From assembly GCF_035938995.1 (NCBI RefSeq), contig NZ_DASZGI010000108.1, positions 1-29,792 on the forward strand: a DNA stretch of 29,792 bases. Direction: 5' to 3'. The position numbers and the translations under genes are program-made. How positions within the stretch are numbered: the first letter of the stretch is position 1; every line of letters starts with the position of its first letter. The stretch is from DASZGI01 sp035938995. Lineage in GTDB: Bacteria; Actinomycetota; Actinomycetes; Streptomycetales; Catenulisporaceae. Shown here piece by piece: positions 1 to 8,186 of the stretch. Below the pieces are notes generated by a model. That model saw nothing but the letters and a program-made list of their open reading frames with translations, searched no databases and was not told the DNA's origin.

Positions 1-549
1 GTGCTGGCCGCGACCGACCGCATGGGCCAGCTGATCGACGACCTGCTGAACCTCTCGCGCACCACCCGGGCCGAGCTGACCCGGCAGCCCGTGGACCTGA
101 CGTCGCTGGCCTACCGCGTTGTCGCCGACCTCGCCGCCGCGACGCCGGAGCGCGAGCTCGGCGTCGAGGTGGAGATCGAGGAGGGGCTGCGCGCCGTGGG
201 CGATCCGGCGCTGCTGGAGCTGGTCCTGCAGAACCTGATCTCCAACGCGTGGAAGTTCACCGCCAAGACGGAAAAGCCGCAGATCCGGGTCGGCGCGGAC
301 GACCACCGCGACCGCCGGGTCTTCTTCGTCGGCGACAACGGCGCCGGTTTCGACATGCGCTGCAAGGACAAGCTGTTCGCGCCCTTCCAGCGGCTGCACA
401 GCTGCGACGACTTCGACGGCAGCGGGATCGGCCTGGCCATCGTCGGGCGGGTGATCGCCCGGCACGGCGGCCGGATATGGGCGGAGGGGGAGCCGGGCGG
501 CGGCGCCGTCTTCCGCTTCACCCTTCCGGCCGCGGGAGGCGAGCGATGA
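1..549 (+). CDS. Sensor histidine kinase, C-terminal part (5' end outside window)
   Basis: The reading frame is open at base 1, so this is the 3' part of a longer kinase; the GTG at base 1 is probably an internal Val. The visible 182 residues hold the end of the dimerisation/phosphoacceptor helices (IDDLLNLSR, about residues 12-20) and a full HATPase_c domain. The N box is LQNLISNAWKFT, the G1 box GDNGAGFDM, the F box KLFAPFQRLH and the G2 box GSGIGLAIV. The spelling of the F and G2 boxes is typical of phytochrome-like (Cph1/bacteriophytochrome) kinases, whose sensory GAF/PAS part would lie upstream. The family autophosphorylates on His and passes phosphate to a receiver. The stop codon overlaps the ATG of the next gene (ATGA), so it is translationally coupled to the adjacent receiver, its likely partner. 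Confidence 0.93.
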   Translation: MLAATDRMGQLIDDLLNLSRTTRAELTRQPVDLTSLAYRVVADLAAATPERELGVEVEIEEGLRAVGDPALLELVLQNLISNAWKFTAKTEKPQIRVGADDHRDRRVFFVGDNGAGFDMRCKDKLFAPFQRLHSCDDFDGSGIGLAIVGRVIARHGGRIWAEGEPGGGAVFRFTLPAAGGER

Positions 550-986
550 CCGACGCCCCGGTCCTGCTGGTCGAGGACAACCCGGACGACGTGCTGCTCA
601 CCCGGCACGCCTTCGCGAAGAACGGCTTCGGCGACCGGATCGTCGACCTGCCCGACGGCGAGGCCTGTCTCGCCGCGCTGCTGCCCGGATCCGACCCGTA
701 CGCTCGCGCGCTCACACCGGCCGTCGTGCTGCTGGACATCAACCTGCCCCGGATCGGCGGACTCGACGTGCTGCGCCGCATCCGCGCGGAGCAGGCCACC
801 CGCGTGCTGCCGGTCATCATGCTCACCACGTCCCGGGAACAGCGGGACATCGCCGAGAGCTACCGGCTCGGCGCGAACAGCTTCGTGCGCAAGCCGATCG
901 CGTTCAGCGAGTTCCTGGCCATGGTCCGGATCCTGGGCACGTACTGGCTGCGGATCAACGAGCCGAACCCGGCCCCGCCGCGCTGA
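546..986 (+). CDS. Single-domain response regulator (Rcp1-like)
   Basis: This 146-residue protein is one receiver domain with no output domain. The acidic pocket is VEDNPDD (E10, D11), the phosphoacceptor is D64 in LLDINLPRIGG, the switch Thr lies in MLTTSR, and the conserved Lys is in FVRKPI. The long insertion before D64 (residues 47-58) and the ending resemble cyanobacterial Rcp1-type regulators that pair with phytochrome-like kinases. Its ATG sits in an ATGA overlap with the upstream kinase, and its TGA overlaps the ATG of the hybrid kinase (TGATG), so the three proteins are probably made from one message in fixed ratio. It may shuttle phosphate between the two kinases; that relay is inferred from gene order only. 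Confidence 0.94.
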   Translation: MTDAPVLLVEDNPDDVLLTRHAFAKNGFGDRIVDLPDGEACLAALLPGSDPYARALTPAVVLLDINLPRIGGLDVLRRIRAEQATRVLPVIMLTTSREQRDIAESYRLGANSFVRKPIAFSEFLAMVRILGTYWLRINEPNPAPPR

Positions 987-2950
987 TGGGCGACAGCATC
1001 AGGCTCCTGATCTGCGAGGACAGCGACGACGACGCCCTGCTGACCGCGCGGCACCTGGAGCGCGGCGGCCTGCGGGTCGACTACGAGCGGGCGGACAGCG
1101 CGCGGGCGGTGGCCGAGGCGCTGGCCGAGCGGCCGCCGGACCTGGTGATCTCGGACTACCACATGCCGGGGTTCGGCGCCGAGGGCGCGCTGGCGCTGCT
1201 GCGTGAAAGCGGCCTGGACGTCCCGTTTATCCTGCTGTCCGGGCGGATCGGCGAGGAGCTGGCCGCCGAGCTGATGCGGGCCGGCGCGCACGACGTCGTC
1301 CTCAAGGGGCGGATGGCACGGCTGGTCCCGGTGGTGCGGCGGGAACTGCAACAGGCGCTTGCCCGAAGGGAGCAGCGTGAGGCGGAGGCCCGGCTGCTCA
1401 CGACCGAGCAACGGCTGCGCTTGTTCGCGGAACATGTCCCGGACGTCATGTTCCGCTGCCGCCTGCATCCTTTCGTCGAAGTCGAATACCTCAGCAACGC
1501 CGCGACGGCGGTGTTCGGACGGTCTCCGCAGGACCTGTGCGGCGACCCGCGCAATCTTTTCCGGCTCGTCGTGCCCGAAGACCGCGCGGCGCTGCGCGAG
1601 TCGTGGCGGTCGCCGACCCGCGAGCCGCTGGCGGTGCGCTGGCGGCGGCCGGACGGGACGGAGGCGTGGACCGAGCAGCGCGCCGTCGCCCTGCGCGACG
1701 ATCAGGGCCGGGTGGTCGCGGTCGAGGGCATCCTGCGCGACATCACCGACCGGGTGGCCGCCGACGTCCAGCGCGACCGGCTCCAGCAGCAGCTGCGCCA
1801 GGCCGAGCGGCTGGAATCGCTCGGGCGGCTCGCGGGCGGCATCGCGCACGACTTCAACAACCTGCTCGCGGTGATCCTCGGCCACGCCGAGCTGGCGCTG
1901 GCCGACACTCCCGTGGATGCCACGGGACGGGACGACCTCGAGGCGGTGCGCAGGCTCGCGGAGGGCGGCTCGGCCCTGATCCGCCAGCTGCTCGTGTTCA
2001 GCCGGCAAGGCCGACGGCGGCCCGAAACGCTCGATGTCAACGCCGTCGTCGCGGAGACCGAGCGGGTGCTGCGCGGCGTGGTCGGTGAGGACGTGGAGCT
2101 GGTCACGCAGCTCGCCCCCGATCTGTGGCCGGTGACGGTGGACCGCGGTGAGCTGGAGCGGCTGCTGCTCAACCTGGTCGCCAACTCGCGGCGTGCGATG
2201 CCGAACGGCGGCAGGCTCGCGCTCGAGACGCACAACGTCGACCCGTGCGCGCCCGGCGCCCCCGCGATGGTGCGGCTGCTCGTCACCGACACCGGTGTCG
2301 GCATGCCCGAGGAGGTGGCGAAGCGCGCATTCGAACCCTTCTTCACCACGGACAGCGGATCGGGCACCGGACTCGGTCTCTCCGCCGCGTACGGAGTCGT
2401 GAAAGGCGTCGGCGGCGAGATCGGCCTGACCTCGCGGCCGGGCGCCGGCACCACCGTCCAGATCGACCTGCCGGCCCGGAGCGACCTGCCCACCCGAGCG
2501 CGCTTCGCCGCAGCCGGTGCTGAGGTGCGCCCGGAGGCACCGAACGGGGCTGCGAGTCGATGTGACGGCCGCGGCGAGACCGTGCTCGTCGTCGAGGACG
2601 ACGAGGACGTGCGCGCGCTGGTCACCCGGATGCTGCGCCGCTCCGGATACCGCGTCGTGGTGGCGCCGTCCCCGGCCGAGGCGCTCGGCATCGCGAGGGC
2701 CGCGCGGCCAGCCGTCGACCTGCTCGTGTCCGACGTCGTCATGCCGAAGATGTCGGGCCCCGAACTGCTCAGCCGCATCCGGGAGTTCCGCCCCGACCTG
2801 CCGACGCTGTTGATCTCGGGCTACTCCGCGGACACGGTGCCCGGCTCCGGTCCGCTGCCGGACCGGGCCCGCCTCCTGCGCAAGCCGTTCTCCACGGCGG
2901 CCCTGCTGCGCGCTATCAGCGACGCCCTCGCTCGTCACACAGTGCCTTAG
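986..2950 (+). CDS. Hybrid histidine kinase, REC-PAS-HisKA-HATPase-REC
   Basis: The 654-residue protein has no membrane segment. An N-terminal receiver (residues 5-120) has D57 in VISDYHMPG and K107. A PAS-type sensor domain (about 140-256) ends in GILRDITDR. The HisKA helix carries phosphoacceptor H288 in GGIAHDFNN. HATPase_c (about 385-497) has N box LLLNLVANSRRAM, DTGVGMPEE and GTGLGLS. After a linker rich in Ala and Arg comes a second receiver (532-650) with D583 in LVSDVVMPKMSG and K633 in LLRKPF. The HDFNN form of the H box is typical of NtrB-like soluble hybrid kinases. Receivers at both ends suggest input from the upstream kinase/receiver pair and internal phosphate storage. It starts inside the preceding stop codon. 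No DNA-binding output gene is visible nearby. Confidence 0.94.
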   Translation: MGDSIRLLICEDSDDDALLTARHLERGGLRVDYERADSARAVAEALAERPPDLVISDYHMPGFGAEGALALLRESGLDVPFILLSGRIGEELAAELMRAGAHDVVLKGRMARLVPVVRRELQQALARREQREAEARLLTTEQRLRLFAEHVPDVMFRCRLHPFVEVEYLSNAATAVFGRSPQDLCGDPRNLFRLVVPEDRAALRESWRSPTREPLAVRWRRPDGTEAWTEQRAVALRDDQGRVVAVEGILRDITDRVAADVQRDRLQQQLRQAERLESLGRLAGGIAHDFNNLLAVILGHAELALADTPVDATGRDDLEAVRRLAEGGSALIRQLLVFSRQGRRRPETLDVNAVVAETERVLRGVVGEDVELVTQLAPDLWPVTVDRGELERLLLNLVANSRRAMPNGGRLALETHNVDPCAPGAPAMVRLLVTDTGVGMPEEVAKRAFEPFFTTDSGSGTGLGLSAAYGVVKGVGGEIGLTSRPGAGTTVQIDLPARSDLPTRARFAAAGAEVRPEAPNGAASRCDGRGETVLVVEDDEDVRALVTRMLRRSGYRVVVAPSPAEALGIARAARPAVDLLVSDVVMPKMSGPELLSRIREFRPDLPTLLISGYSADTVPGSGPLPDRARLLRKPFSTAALLRAISDALARHTVP

Positions 2951-3142
2951 CCGGGCCGTCGCCGCGCTGACCGCGGACCGTCCGGCCTTCCGCATCCAGA
3001 CCTCCGATTGGACGCGCGATTTCGCCGGCACCAAGCTCGCCGACCTCGATGGCGCCGCGGTCCACGACCTCACCGAAACCTGAGTGCACTGACCGGTCGA
3101 ACGCCTCCGCCCGACCGGTCGCGCCCGGACCGTCCACGTGAT
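2951..3142 (+). other. Gene-poor stretch with a possible coding remnant
   Basis: No complete gene is visible between the hybrid kinase stop and the zinc-finger remnant. One frame stays open from about 2940 to a TGA at 3081-3083 and reads like a natural protein C-terminus (…AFRIQTSDWTRDFAGTK…VHDLTET), with strong third-position G/C, but has no start codon or ribosome site. It may be the tail of a decayed gene. No promoter or terminator was recognised. The family was not identified. Confidence 0.3.
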
Positions 3143-3223
3143 ACGACGGAATCCGGGAGCTCTCATTCATTCGAGCCGGGCGAGGACTGGCGCTGGTGCT
3201 ACGCCCACGACGCCTACGTCTGA
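3143..3223 (+). pseudogene. C-terminal remnant of a UBP-type zinc-finger protein
   Basis: The last 19 codons before the TGA at 3221-3223 read HSFEPGEDWRWCYAHDAYV. This closely resembles the C-terminus of the small (~90-100 aa) actinobacterial proteins with a zf-UBP domain, which typically end in a SFEPGEDWxWCY-type motif. The upstream Cys/His-rich part that binds zinc and is needed for function is absent: the 60 codons before it in this frame are a random Arg/Pro-rich string. So this is a truncated, probably non-functional tail. Identification rests on motif recall only. Confidence 0.4.
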
Positions 3224-3282
3224 GCGTTCCGGCCTAACGCGCACCGCGAAGTGCGGTCACACTCGGGTCGGGCAACCCTGGG

Positions 3283-3296
3283 CGTTGCATGCAACG
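3283..3296. promoter_or_regulatory. 14-bp perfect palindrome upstream of the YyaL-like gene
   Basis: CGTTGCATGCAACG is a perfect inverted repeat whose right end lies 3 nt from the GGAG ribosome site (3300-3303) and 9 nt before the ATG at 3306. The position suits a repressor operator or an RNA hairpin affecting translation. No regulator could be assigned. Confidence 0.4.
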
Positions 3297-3305
3297 ATTG
3301 GAGCC

Positions 3306-5138
3306 ATGAACCGGCTCGGTGGCGCGACCTCGCCGTATCTGCTCCAGCACGCGGACAATCCGGTGGACTGGTGGCTCTGGGGTGAGGAGGCCTTCGCCGA
3401 GTCGCGGCGGCGGGACATCCCGCTGTTGATCTCGATCGGGTACGCGGCGTGCCATTGGTGCCATGTGATGGCGCACGAGAGCTTCGAGAATCCCGATGTC
3501 GCCGCCTTGATGAACGACGGGTTCGTCTGCATCAAGGTGGATCGCGAGGAGCGGCCAGACGTCGATGCCGTGTACATGACGGCGACGCAGATGATGACCG
3601 GGCAGGGCGGGTGGCCGATGACGGTCTTCGCCACTCCGGACGGGCGGCCGTTCTTCTGCGGGACGTACTTTCCGCCTGCGCCGCGGGGCGGGATGCCTGG
3701 GTTCAGCCAGGTGCTTTCGGCGGTCGGGGAGGCATGGCGGGACCGGCGTTCGGAGATCGAGCGGGTCGGCGGCGAGATCGCGGAGCGGCTGGCCGGTACG
3801 GCGGCGCCGATCGACGGGACGGCGCCGTCTGCGGAGGCGCTCTCGGCGGCGTTGGCCCGGCTGGTGCACGACTTCGACCCGGTGAACGCGGGTTTCGGGG
3901 GCGCGCCGAAGTTTCCGCCGTCGATGACGCTGCTTCAACTGCTGCGCCACTACGCGCGGACCGGTGTGCCTCAGGCGCTTGAGATGGTCTCGCGCACCTG
4001 CGAGGCGATGGCTCGCGGCGGCATTTACGACCAGCTCGGCGGCGGGTTCGCCCGGTACGCCGTGGATGCGACCTGGACCGTGCCGCACTTCGAGAAGATG
4101 TTGTATGACAATGCTTTGTTGCTGCGCGTCTACGCGTTGCTGCACAAGGCGACTGGATCTGGGTTCGTCGGTCGTGTGGCGCTGGACACGGCGCAGTTTC
4201 TGCTGGATAGCCTGCGCACGGCCGAGGGTGGATTCGCGTCGGCACTGGACGCTGATACGGAAGGCGTTGAAGGCGCGACCTACGTGTGGACGCCGTCCCA
4301 ACTGCGCGACGTGCTCGGCGACGAAGACGGGGCGTGGGCGGCGCAGTTGTTCGGGGTGACGGAGAAGGGGAACTTCGAGCACGGCGCGTCTGTGCTGGAA
4401 CTGCCTGGAGATCCGACGGACGAGGCGCGGTACGAACGCGTGCGCGGTGCGCTCGCCGCGGCCCGTGCGGCGCGCCCGCAGCCGCACCGCGACGACAAGG
4501 TCGTGGCGGCCTGGAACGGTCTCACGATCACGGCGCTGGTTGAGGTGTCACTGGAATTCGACGCCCCGCACCTGCTGGACGGCGCGGTGGCCGCCGCGCG
4601 GCTATTGGCTGATGTGCACCTGCGTGAAGGGCGACTTGTGCGCACGTCACGCGGGGGAGAGGCGTCGGAGAATCCCGGCGTGCTTGAGGATTACGGCTGT
4701 GTGGCCGAGGGATTCTGCGTGCTTTACTCGGCGACTGGGGACAAACAGTGGCTGGAGTACGCAGCGCGACTGCTGGCGACGGTGCGCGAGCAGTTCGCGT
4801 CGGCCGAGGGATTCCACGACACGGCCGCCGACGCTGATCCGCTTTACTTCCGGCCCAGCGACCCCACAGACAACGCGACGCCGTCCGGGGTGTCGTCGGC
4901 GGCTGCCGGATTCGCGGCGTACGCGTTGACGGCCGGCTCGCTTGACCACCTCGACGACGCGTACCGGGCGCTGGCGGCGGCGAGCAGCCTCGCGGACAGG
5001 GCGCCGCGGTTCGCCGGGTACGGGCTCGCGGTCGCCGAGGCGCTGCTGGCCGACGTGCCCGCCGCGTTCGTGTGTCCGGGGCCGTTCTGCGCGGTGCCGG
5101 ATGCCGGGGAGCCGAGCGGCGAACAAGGCGGCCAGTGA
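3306..5138 (+). CDS. YyaL-like protein: thioredoxin fold plus N-acylglucosamine epimerase-like barrel
   Basis: This 610-residue protein opens with NRLGGATSPYLLQHADNPVDW, the signature of the DUF255/YyaL (human SPATA20-like) family, followed by a thioredoxin-fold domain (about residues 1-160) with CHWC at 49-52 and a following GGWPMTVF strand. The rest is an alpha/alpha barrel like glycan epimerases (GGIYDQLGGGFARYAVD, VPHFEKMLYDN, AAWNGL). The biochemical role of the family is not established. The ATG at 3306 is chosen because GGAG (3300-3303) precedes it and the family motif starts at once; the frame is open further upstream but that part is not family-like. The stop is 1 nt from the stop of the convergent TrhA gene. 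This gene next to TrhA is part of the conserved actinobacterial block. Length is a little shorter than the usual 640-690. Confidence 0.93.
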   Translation: MNRLGGATSPYLLQHADNPVDWWLWGEEAFAESRRRDIPLLISIGYAACHWCHVMAHESFENPDVAALMNDGFVCIKVDREERPDVDAVYMTATQMMTGQGGWPMTVFATPDGRPFFCGTYFPPAPRGGMPGFSQVLSAVGEAWRDRRSEIERVGGEIAERLAGTAAPIDGTAPSAEALSAALARLVHDFDPVNAGFGGAPKFPPSMTLLQLLRHYARTGVPQALEMVSRTCEAMARGGIYDQLGGGFARYAVDATWTVPHFEKMLYDNALLLRVYALLHKATGSGFVGRVALDTAQFLLDSLRTAEGGFASALDADTEGVEGATYVWTPSQLRDVLGDEDGAWAAQLFGVTEKGNFEHGASVLELPGDPTDEARYERVRGALAAARAARPQPHRDDKVVAAWNGLTITALVEVSLEFDAPHLLDGAVAAARLLADVHLREGRLVRTSRGGEASENPGVLEDYGCVAEGFCVLYSATGDKQWLEYAARLLATVREQFASAEGFHDTAADADPLYFRPSDPTDNATPSGVSSAAAGFAAYALTAGSLDHLDDAYRALAAASSLADRAPRFAGYGLAVAEALLADVPAAFVCPGPFCAVPDAGEPSGEQGGQ

Positions 5139-5139
5139 G

Positions 5140-5925
5140 TCAGTGCTTGTACGTGGCGATGGAGATCGCGATGTAGTGGCAGACGAACGCGGCGACGGTG
5201 AACGCGTGGAAGAGCTCGTGGAAGCCGAACCAGCGCGGCGAGAGGTTCGGCCGCTTCAGCGCGTAGACCACCGCGCCTATCGAGTAGAGAATGCCGCCGG
5301 TCGCGACCAGCACGAGTACCGCCACGCCGCCGTACTGCAGGAAGGCGGGCAGGTAGAACAGCGCCGCCCAGCCGAGCGCGAGATAGCAGGGTACGTATAC
5401 CCAGCGCGGTGCGCCCAGCCAGAAGACCCGCATGCCGATGCCGATCAGCGCGCCGGTCCAGACGAGGGGCAGCAGCACGATCGCCGAGTGGCGCGGCAGC
5501 AGCATGATCGACAGCGGGGTATACGTGCCGGCGATGATCAGGAAGATGTTGGTGTGGTCGAGGCGGCGCAGGATCGCTCGCCACTTCGGCCCCCAGGTGC
5601 CCCGGTGGTAGATCCCGCTGACCCCGAACAAAAGCCAGGAGCTGACCGCGAACACCGCGCACGCGAGCGCCGCCTCCGTCGTCGGCGCGAGGCAGATCAA
5701 CACGATTCCGGCGGCCAGCGCGAGCGGGAACGTGCCCGCGTGCAGCCACCCGCGCAGCTTCGGTTTGACCGCTTGGGCGGCCGAAGTCACGGCGGTTTTC
5801 GCGTTCTCCACGCCGTTCGAAGCACGATTTGTGGCCGACGCCACAGGCTCCGGCGGCGAGATGTGCCTCACAGAAGAGGCCGTCGGAAGCGACCCTTCGT
5901 CACCCTGCGCCATGAGATTGGTCAC
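5140..5925 (-). CDS. trhA: TrhA / hemolysin III family (PAQR-type) membrane protein
   Basis: The 261-residue protein has a ~60-residue soluble, Ser/Ala-rich N-terminal extension and then about seven membrane segments. Family motifs are SGIYHRG, LDHTNIFLIIAGTYTP and the final FHELFHAFTVAAFVCHY. The conserved Ser/His/Asp residues are those that bind a metal and would support hydrolase activity in PAQR proteins. In bacteria TrhA affects membrane energetics and lipid homeostasis; the old name hemolysin III is misleading. The first Met is used here; Met5 is an alternative. It converges on the YyaL-like gene with 1 nt between stops and diverges from pckG across a 233-bp region. The long N-terminal extension is unusual for the family. 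Confidence 0.92.
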   Translation of the reverse strand: MTNLMAQGDEGSLPTASSVRHISPPEPVASATNRASNGVENAKTAVTSAAQAVKPKLRGWLHAGTFPLALAAGIVLICLAPTTEAALACAVFAVSSWLLFGVSGIYHRGTWGPKWRAILRRLDHTNIFLIIAGTYTPLSIMLLPRHSAIVLLPLVWTGALIGIGMRVFWLGAPRWVYVPCYLALGWAALFYLPAFLQYGGVAVLVLVATGGILYSIGAVVYALKRPNLSPRWFGFHELFHAFTVAAFVCHYIAISIATYKH

Positions 5926-6090
5926 ACTGTGCCCTTCCTCGTACTCGCGTCGGTACCCGAAATTTCATTCTTGATCCCGACATTCCATCACGTCGCGTGG
6001 GTCAGTCGGTGGTCTGCTCGCTACCAAGCTACGGCATCGTAAGTTACTCGGCGGTAGGGATTGGGTATCCACGATGTGGACAGTCGTGGC

Positions 6091-6137
6091 TATAGTCCAA
6101 ATCACCCTCATCACGCCCGGGAGGTGCGGACTCCCGG
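6091..6137 (+). promoter_or_regulatory. Probable pckG promoter (-10) and leader hairpin
   Basis: TATAGT at 6091-6096 is the best -10 hexamer in the trhA-pckG intergenic region; no good -35 sits at 17 nt, so an activator may be needed. In the predicted leader, CCGGGAG (6117-6123) pairs with CTCCCGG (6131-6137) over a 7-nt loop, 8 nt before the AGGAG ribosome site (6146-6150). The hairpin could influence initiation. Both assignments are inference from sequence. Confidence 0.4.
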
Positions 6138-6158
6138 CGTCCCTTAGGAGTGCGCGCG

Positions 6159-7967
6159 ATGTCGTTCGCCATTTCCAATCCACCCACGACCCATGCGGCG
6201 CTGATCGCCTGGGTGTCCGAAATCGCCGATTTGACTCAGCCGGACGCCATCGTCTGGTGCGACGGCTCCGACGCCGAGTGGACCCGGCTCACCGAGGAAC
6301 TGGTCGCCAAGGGCACCCTGAAGCGGCTCAACCCCGACAAGCGCCCGAACTCCTTCTACGCCGCCTCCGACCCGTCCGACGTCGCCCGGGTCGAGGACCG
6401 CACCTTCATCTGCTCGGAGAAGGAGAAGGACGCTGGTCCGACCAACAACTGGGTCGATCCCTACGACATGCGCTCAACCCTCAAGGGCTTGTTCTCCGGG
6501 TCGATGCGCGGCCGGACGATGTACGTGGTCCCGTTCTCCATGGGCCCGATCGGCTCGCCGCTCTCCGCGCTGGGCGTGGAGATCACCGACTCCGCCTACG
6601 TCGCGCTCTCCATGCGGGTGATGACCCGGATGGGCCAGGCGGTACTCGACGAACTGGGCTCCGACGGCGACTTCGTGCGCGCGGTGCACAGCGTCGGCGC
6701 GCCGTTGGACGAGGGGCAGGGGGACGTGCCCTGGCCCTGCAATTCCACGAAGTACATCACCCACTTCCCGGAGAGCCGCGAGATCTGGTCGTTCGGCTCC
6801 GGCTACGGCGGCAACGCGCTGCTCGGCAAGAAGTGCTACGCGCTGCGGATCGCCTCGGTGATGGCGCGCGACGAGGGCTGGCTGGCCGAGCACATGCTCA
6901 TCCTCAAGCTGACGCCGCCCTCCGGCCAGACCCGGTACATCGCCGCCGGCTTCCCGTCGGCCTGCGGCAAGACCAACCTGGCGATGCTCGCCCCGACCAT
7001 CCCCGGCTGGAAGGTCGAGACGGTCGGCGACGACATCGCGTGGATGCGCTTCGGCGCGGACGGCCGCCTGTACGCCATCAACCCCGAAGCAGGGTTCTTC
7101 GGTGTCGCGCCCGGCACCGGCGAGGCGACGAACGCCAACGCCATCGCGACCCTGACCAAGAACACGATCTTCACCAACGTCGCACTCACCGACGACGGCG
7201 ACGTGTGGTGGGAGGGCATGACCGACGTGCCGCCCGCCCACCTCACCGACTGGAAGGGCCGGGACTGGACTCCCGCCTCGGCCGAGCCGGCCGCGCACCC
7301 CAACTCGCGGTTCTGCGTCCCGGCGTCGCAGTGCCCGACGATCGCGCCCGAGTGGGAGGACCCGACGGGCGTGCCCATCTCGGCGATCCTGTTCGGCGGC
7401 CGCCGGGCCACCGCGGTGCCGCTGGTCACCGAGTCGCGCTCGTGGCAGCACGGCGTCTTCCTCGGTGCGAACGTCGCCTCCGAGAAGACCGCCGCCGCCG
7501 AAGGCAAGGTCGGCGAGCTGCGCTACGACCCGTTCGCGATGCTGCCGTTCTGCGGCTACAACATGGGTGACTACTTCGGCCACTGGCTCGAGGTCGGCGC
7601 GTCAGCCGACCCGGAGAAGCTGCCGCGCATCTACTACGTGAACTGGTTCCGCAAGGGCGCCGACGGACGCTTCCTGTGGCCCGGGTTCGGGGAGAACAGC
7701 CGCGTACTCAAGTGGATCGTGGACCGGCTCGACGGGCGCGGTCAGGGCACTGAGACGCCGATCGGTACCGTGCCGACGCCGGACGCGCTGGACCTGGACG
7801 GCCTCGAGATCGACGCCGGCGACCTGGCCGAGCTGCTCGCCGTCGACCCAGACGTCTGGCGGCGCGAAGCCGGGCTGATCCCGGCCCACTTCCGGCGCTT
7901 CGGCGACCACCTGCCGCGAGCGCTCTGGGAGGAGCACAAGGCGCTGGTCAGCCGACTGGGTCGATGA
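6159..7967 (+). CDS. pckG: Phosphoenolpyruvate carboxykinase (GTP)
   Basis: The 602-residue protein matches the GTP-dependent PEPCK family in length and motifs. It converts oxaloacetate and GTP to phosphoenolpyruvate, GDP and CO2, the entry step of gluconeogenesis. The P-loop is GFPSACGKTNLAM (from residue 264) with the family's hyper-reactive Cys (C269). The metal/nucleotide motif is VGDDIAWMRFG (289-299). Substrate-binding YGGNALLGKKCYALRI and the Asn-rich NTIFTNVALTDDGDVWWEG are present. The ATG at 6159 is chosen because AGGAG (6146-6150) precedes it by 8 nt; a GTG at 6150 overlaps that site. It is followed by a strong terminator and lies divergent to trhA. Its position between trhA and the prenyltransferase is an addition to the commonly seen order. 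Confidence 0.98.
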   Translation: MSFAISNPPTTHAALIAWVSEIADLTQPDAIVWCDGSDAEWTRLTEELVAKGTLKRLNPDKRPNSFYAASDPSDVARVEDRTFICSEKEKDAGPTNNWVDPYDMRSTLKGLFSGSMRGRTMYVVPFSMGPIGSPLSALGVEITDSAYVALSMRVMTRMGQAVLDELGSDGDFVRAVHSVGAPLDEGQGDVPWPCNSTKYITHFPESREIWSFGSGYGGNALLGKKCYALRIASVMARDEGWLAEHMLILKLTPPSGQTRYIAAGFPSACGKTNLAMLAPTIPGWKVETVGDDIAWMRFGADGRLYAINPEAGFFGVAPGTGEATNANAIATLTKNTIFTNVALTDDGDVWWEGMTDVPPAHLTDWKGRDWTPASAEPAAHPNSRFCVPASQCPTIAPEWEDPTGVPISAILFGGRRATAVPLVTESRSWQHGVFLGANVASEKTAAAEGKVGELRYDPFAMLPFCGYNMGDYFGHWLEVGASADPEKLPRIYYVNWFRKGADGRFLWPGFGENSRVLKWIVDRLDGRGQGTETPIGTVPTPDALDLDGLEIDAGDLAELLAVDPDVWRREAGLIPAHFRRFGDHLPRALWEEHKALVSRLGR

Positions 7968-8001
7968 TCGACAGCTGATCGTCCGCCGCCGCGTTCTCTT
8001 C

Positions 8002-8047
8002 GGTGCCGGGCCGCGCGCTCGCTGGTGAGCGCATGCGGCCCGGCACC
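8002..8047 (+). terminator. Factor-independent terminator after pckG
   Basis: GGTGCCGGGCCGC (8002-8014) pairs perfectly with GCGGCCCGGCACC (8035-8047). An inner 6-bp stem (8015-8020 with 8027-8032) and a 2-nt bulge lie between. Only a short T-rich tail (GTTTCT) follows, as is common in actinobacteria. It begins 34 nt after the pckG stop. Confidence 0.8.
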
Positions 8048-8186
8048 GGCGTTTCTACCGGTCGGCAGGCCGTGAAACGATCTTCACCAGATCCTCACAG
8101 CAGGTACGTATCTTCATGGACCGGGTTTGCGTCTCCCGAGATAAGGTTCCGCAAGGAATTTCCGGGTGCAGGAAGGACGTCGTGGG

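Noticed and set aside
860..3166. 768-codon open frame on the minus strand opposite the hybrid kinase
   Set aside because: It is a shadow of the kinase gene: composition is Arg/Gly/His/Gln-rich with no domain, while the plus strand has all kinase and receiver motifs.
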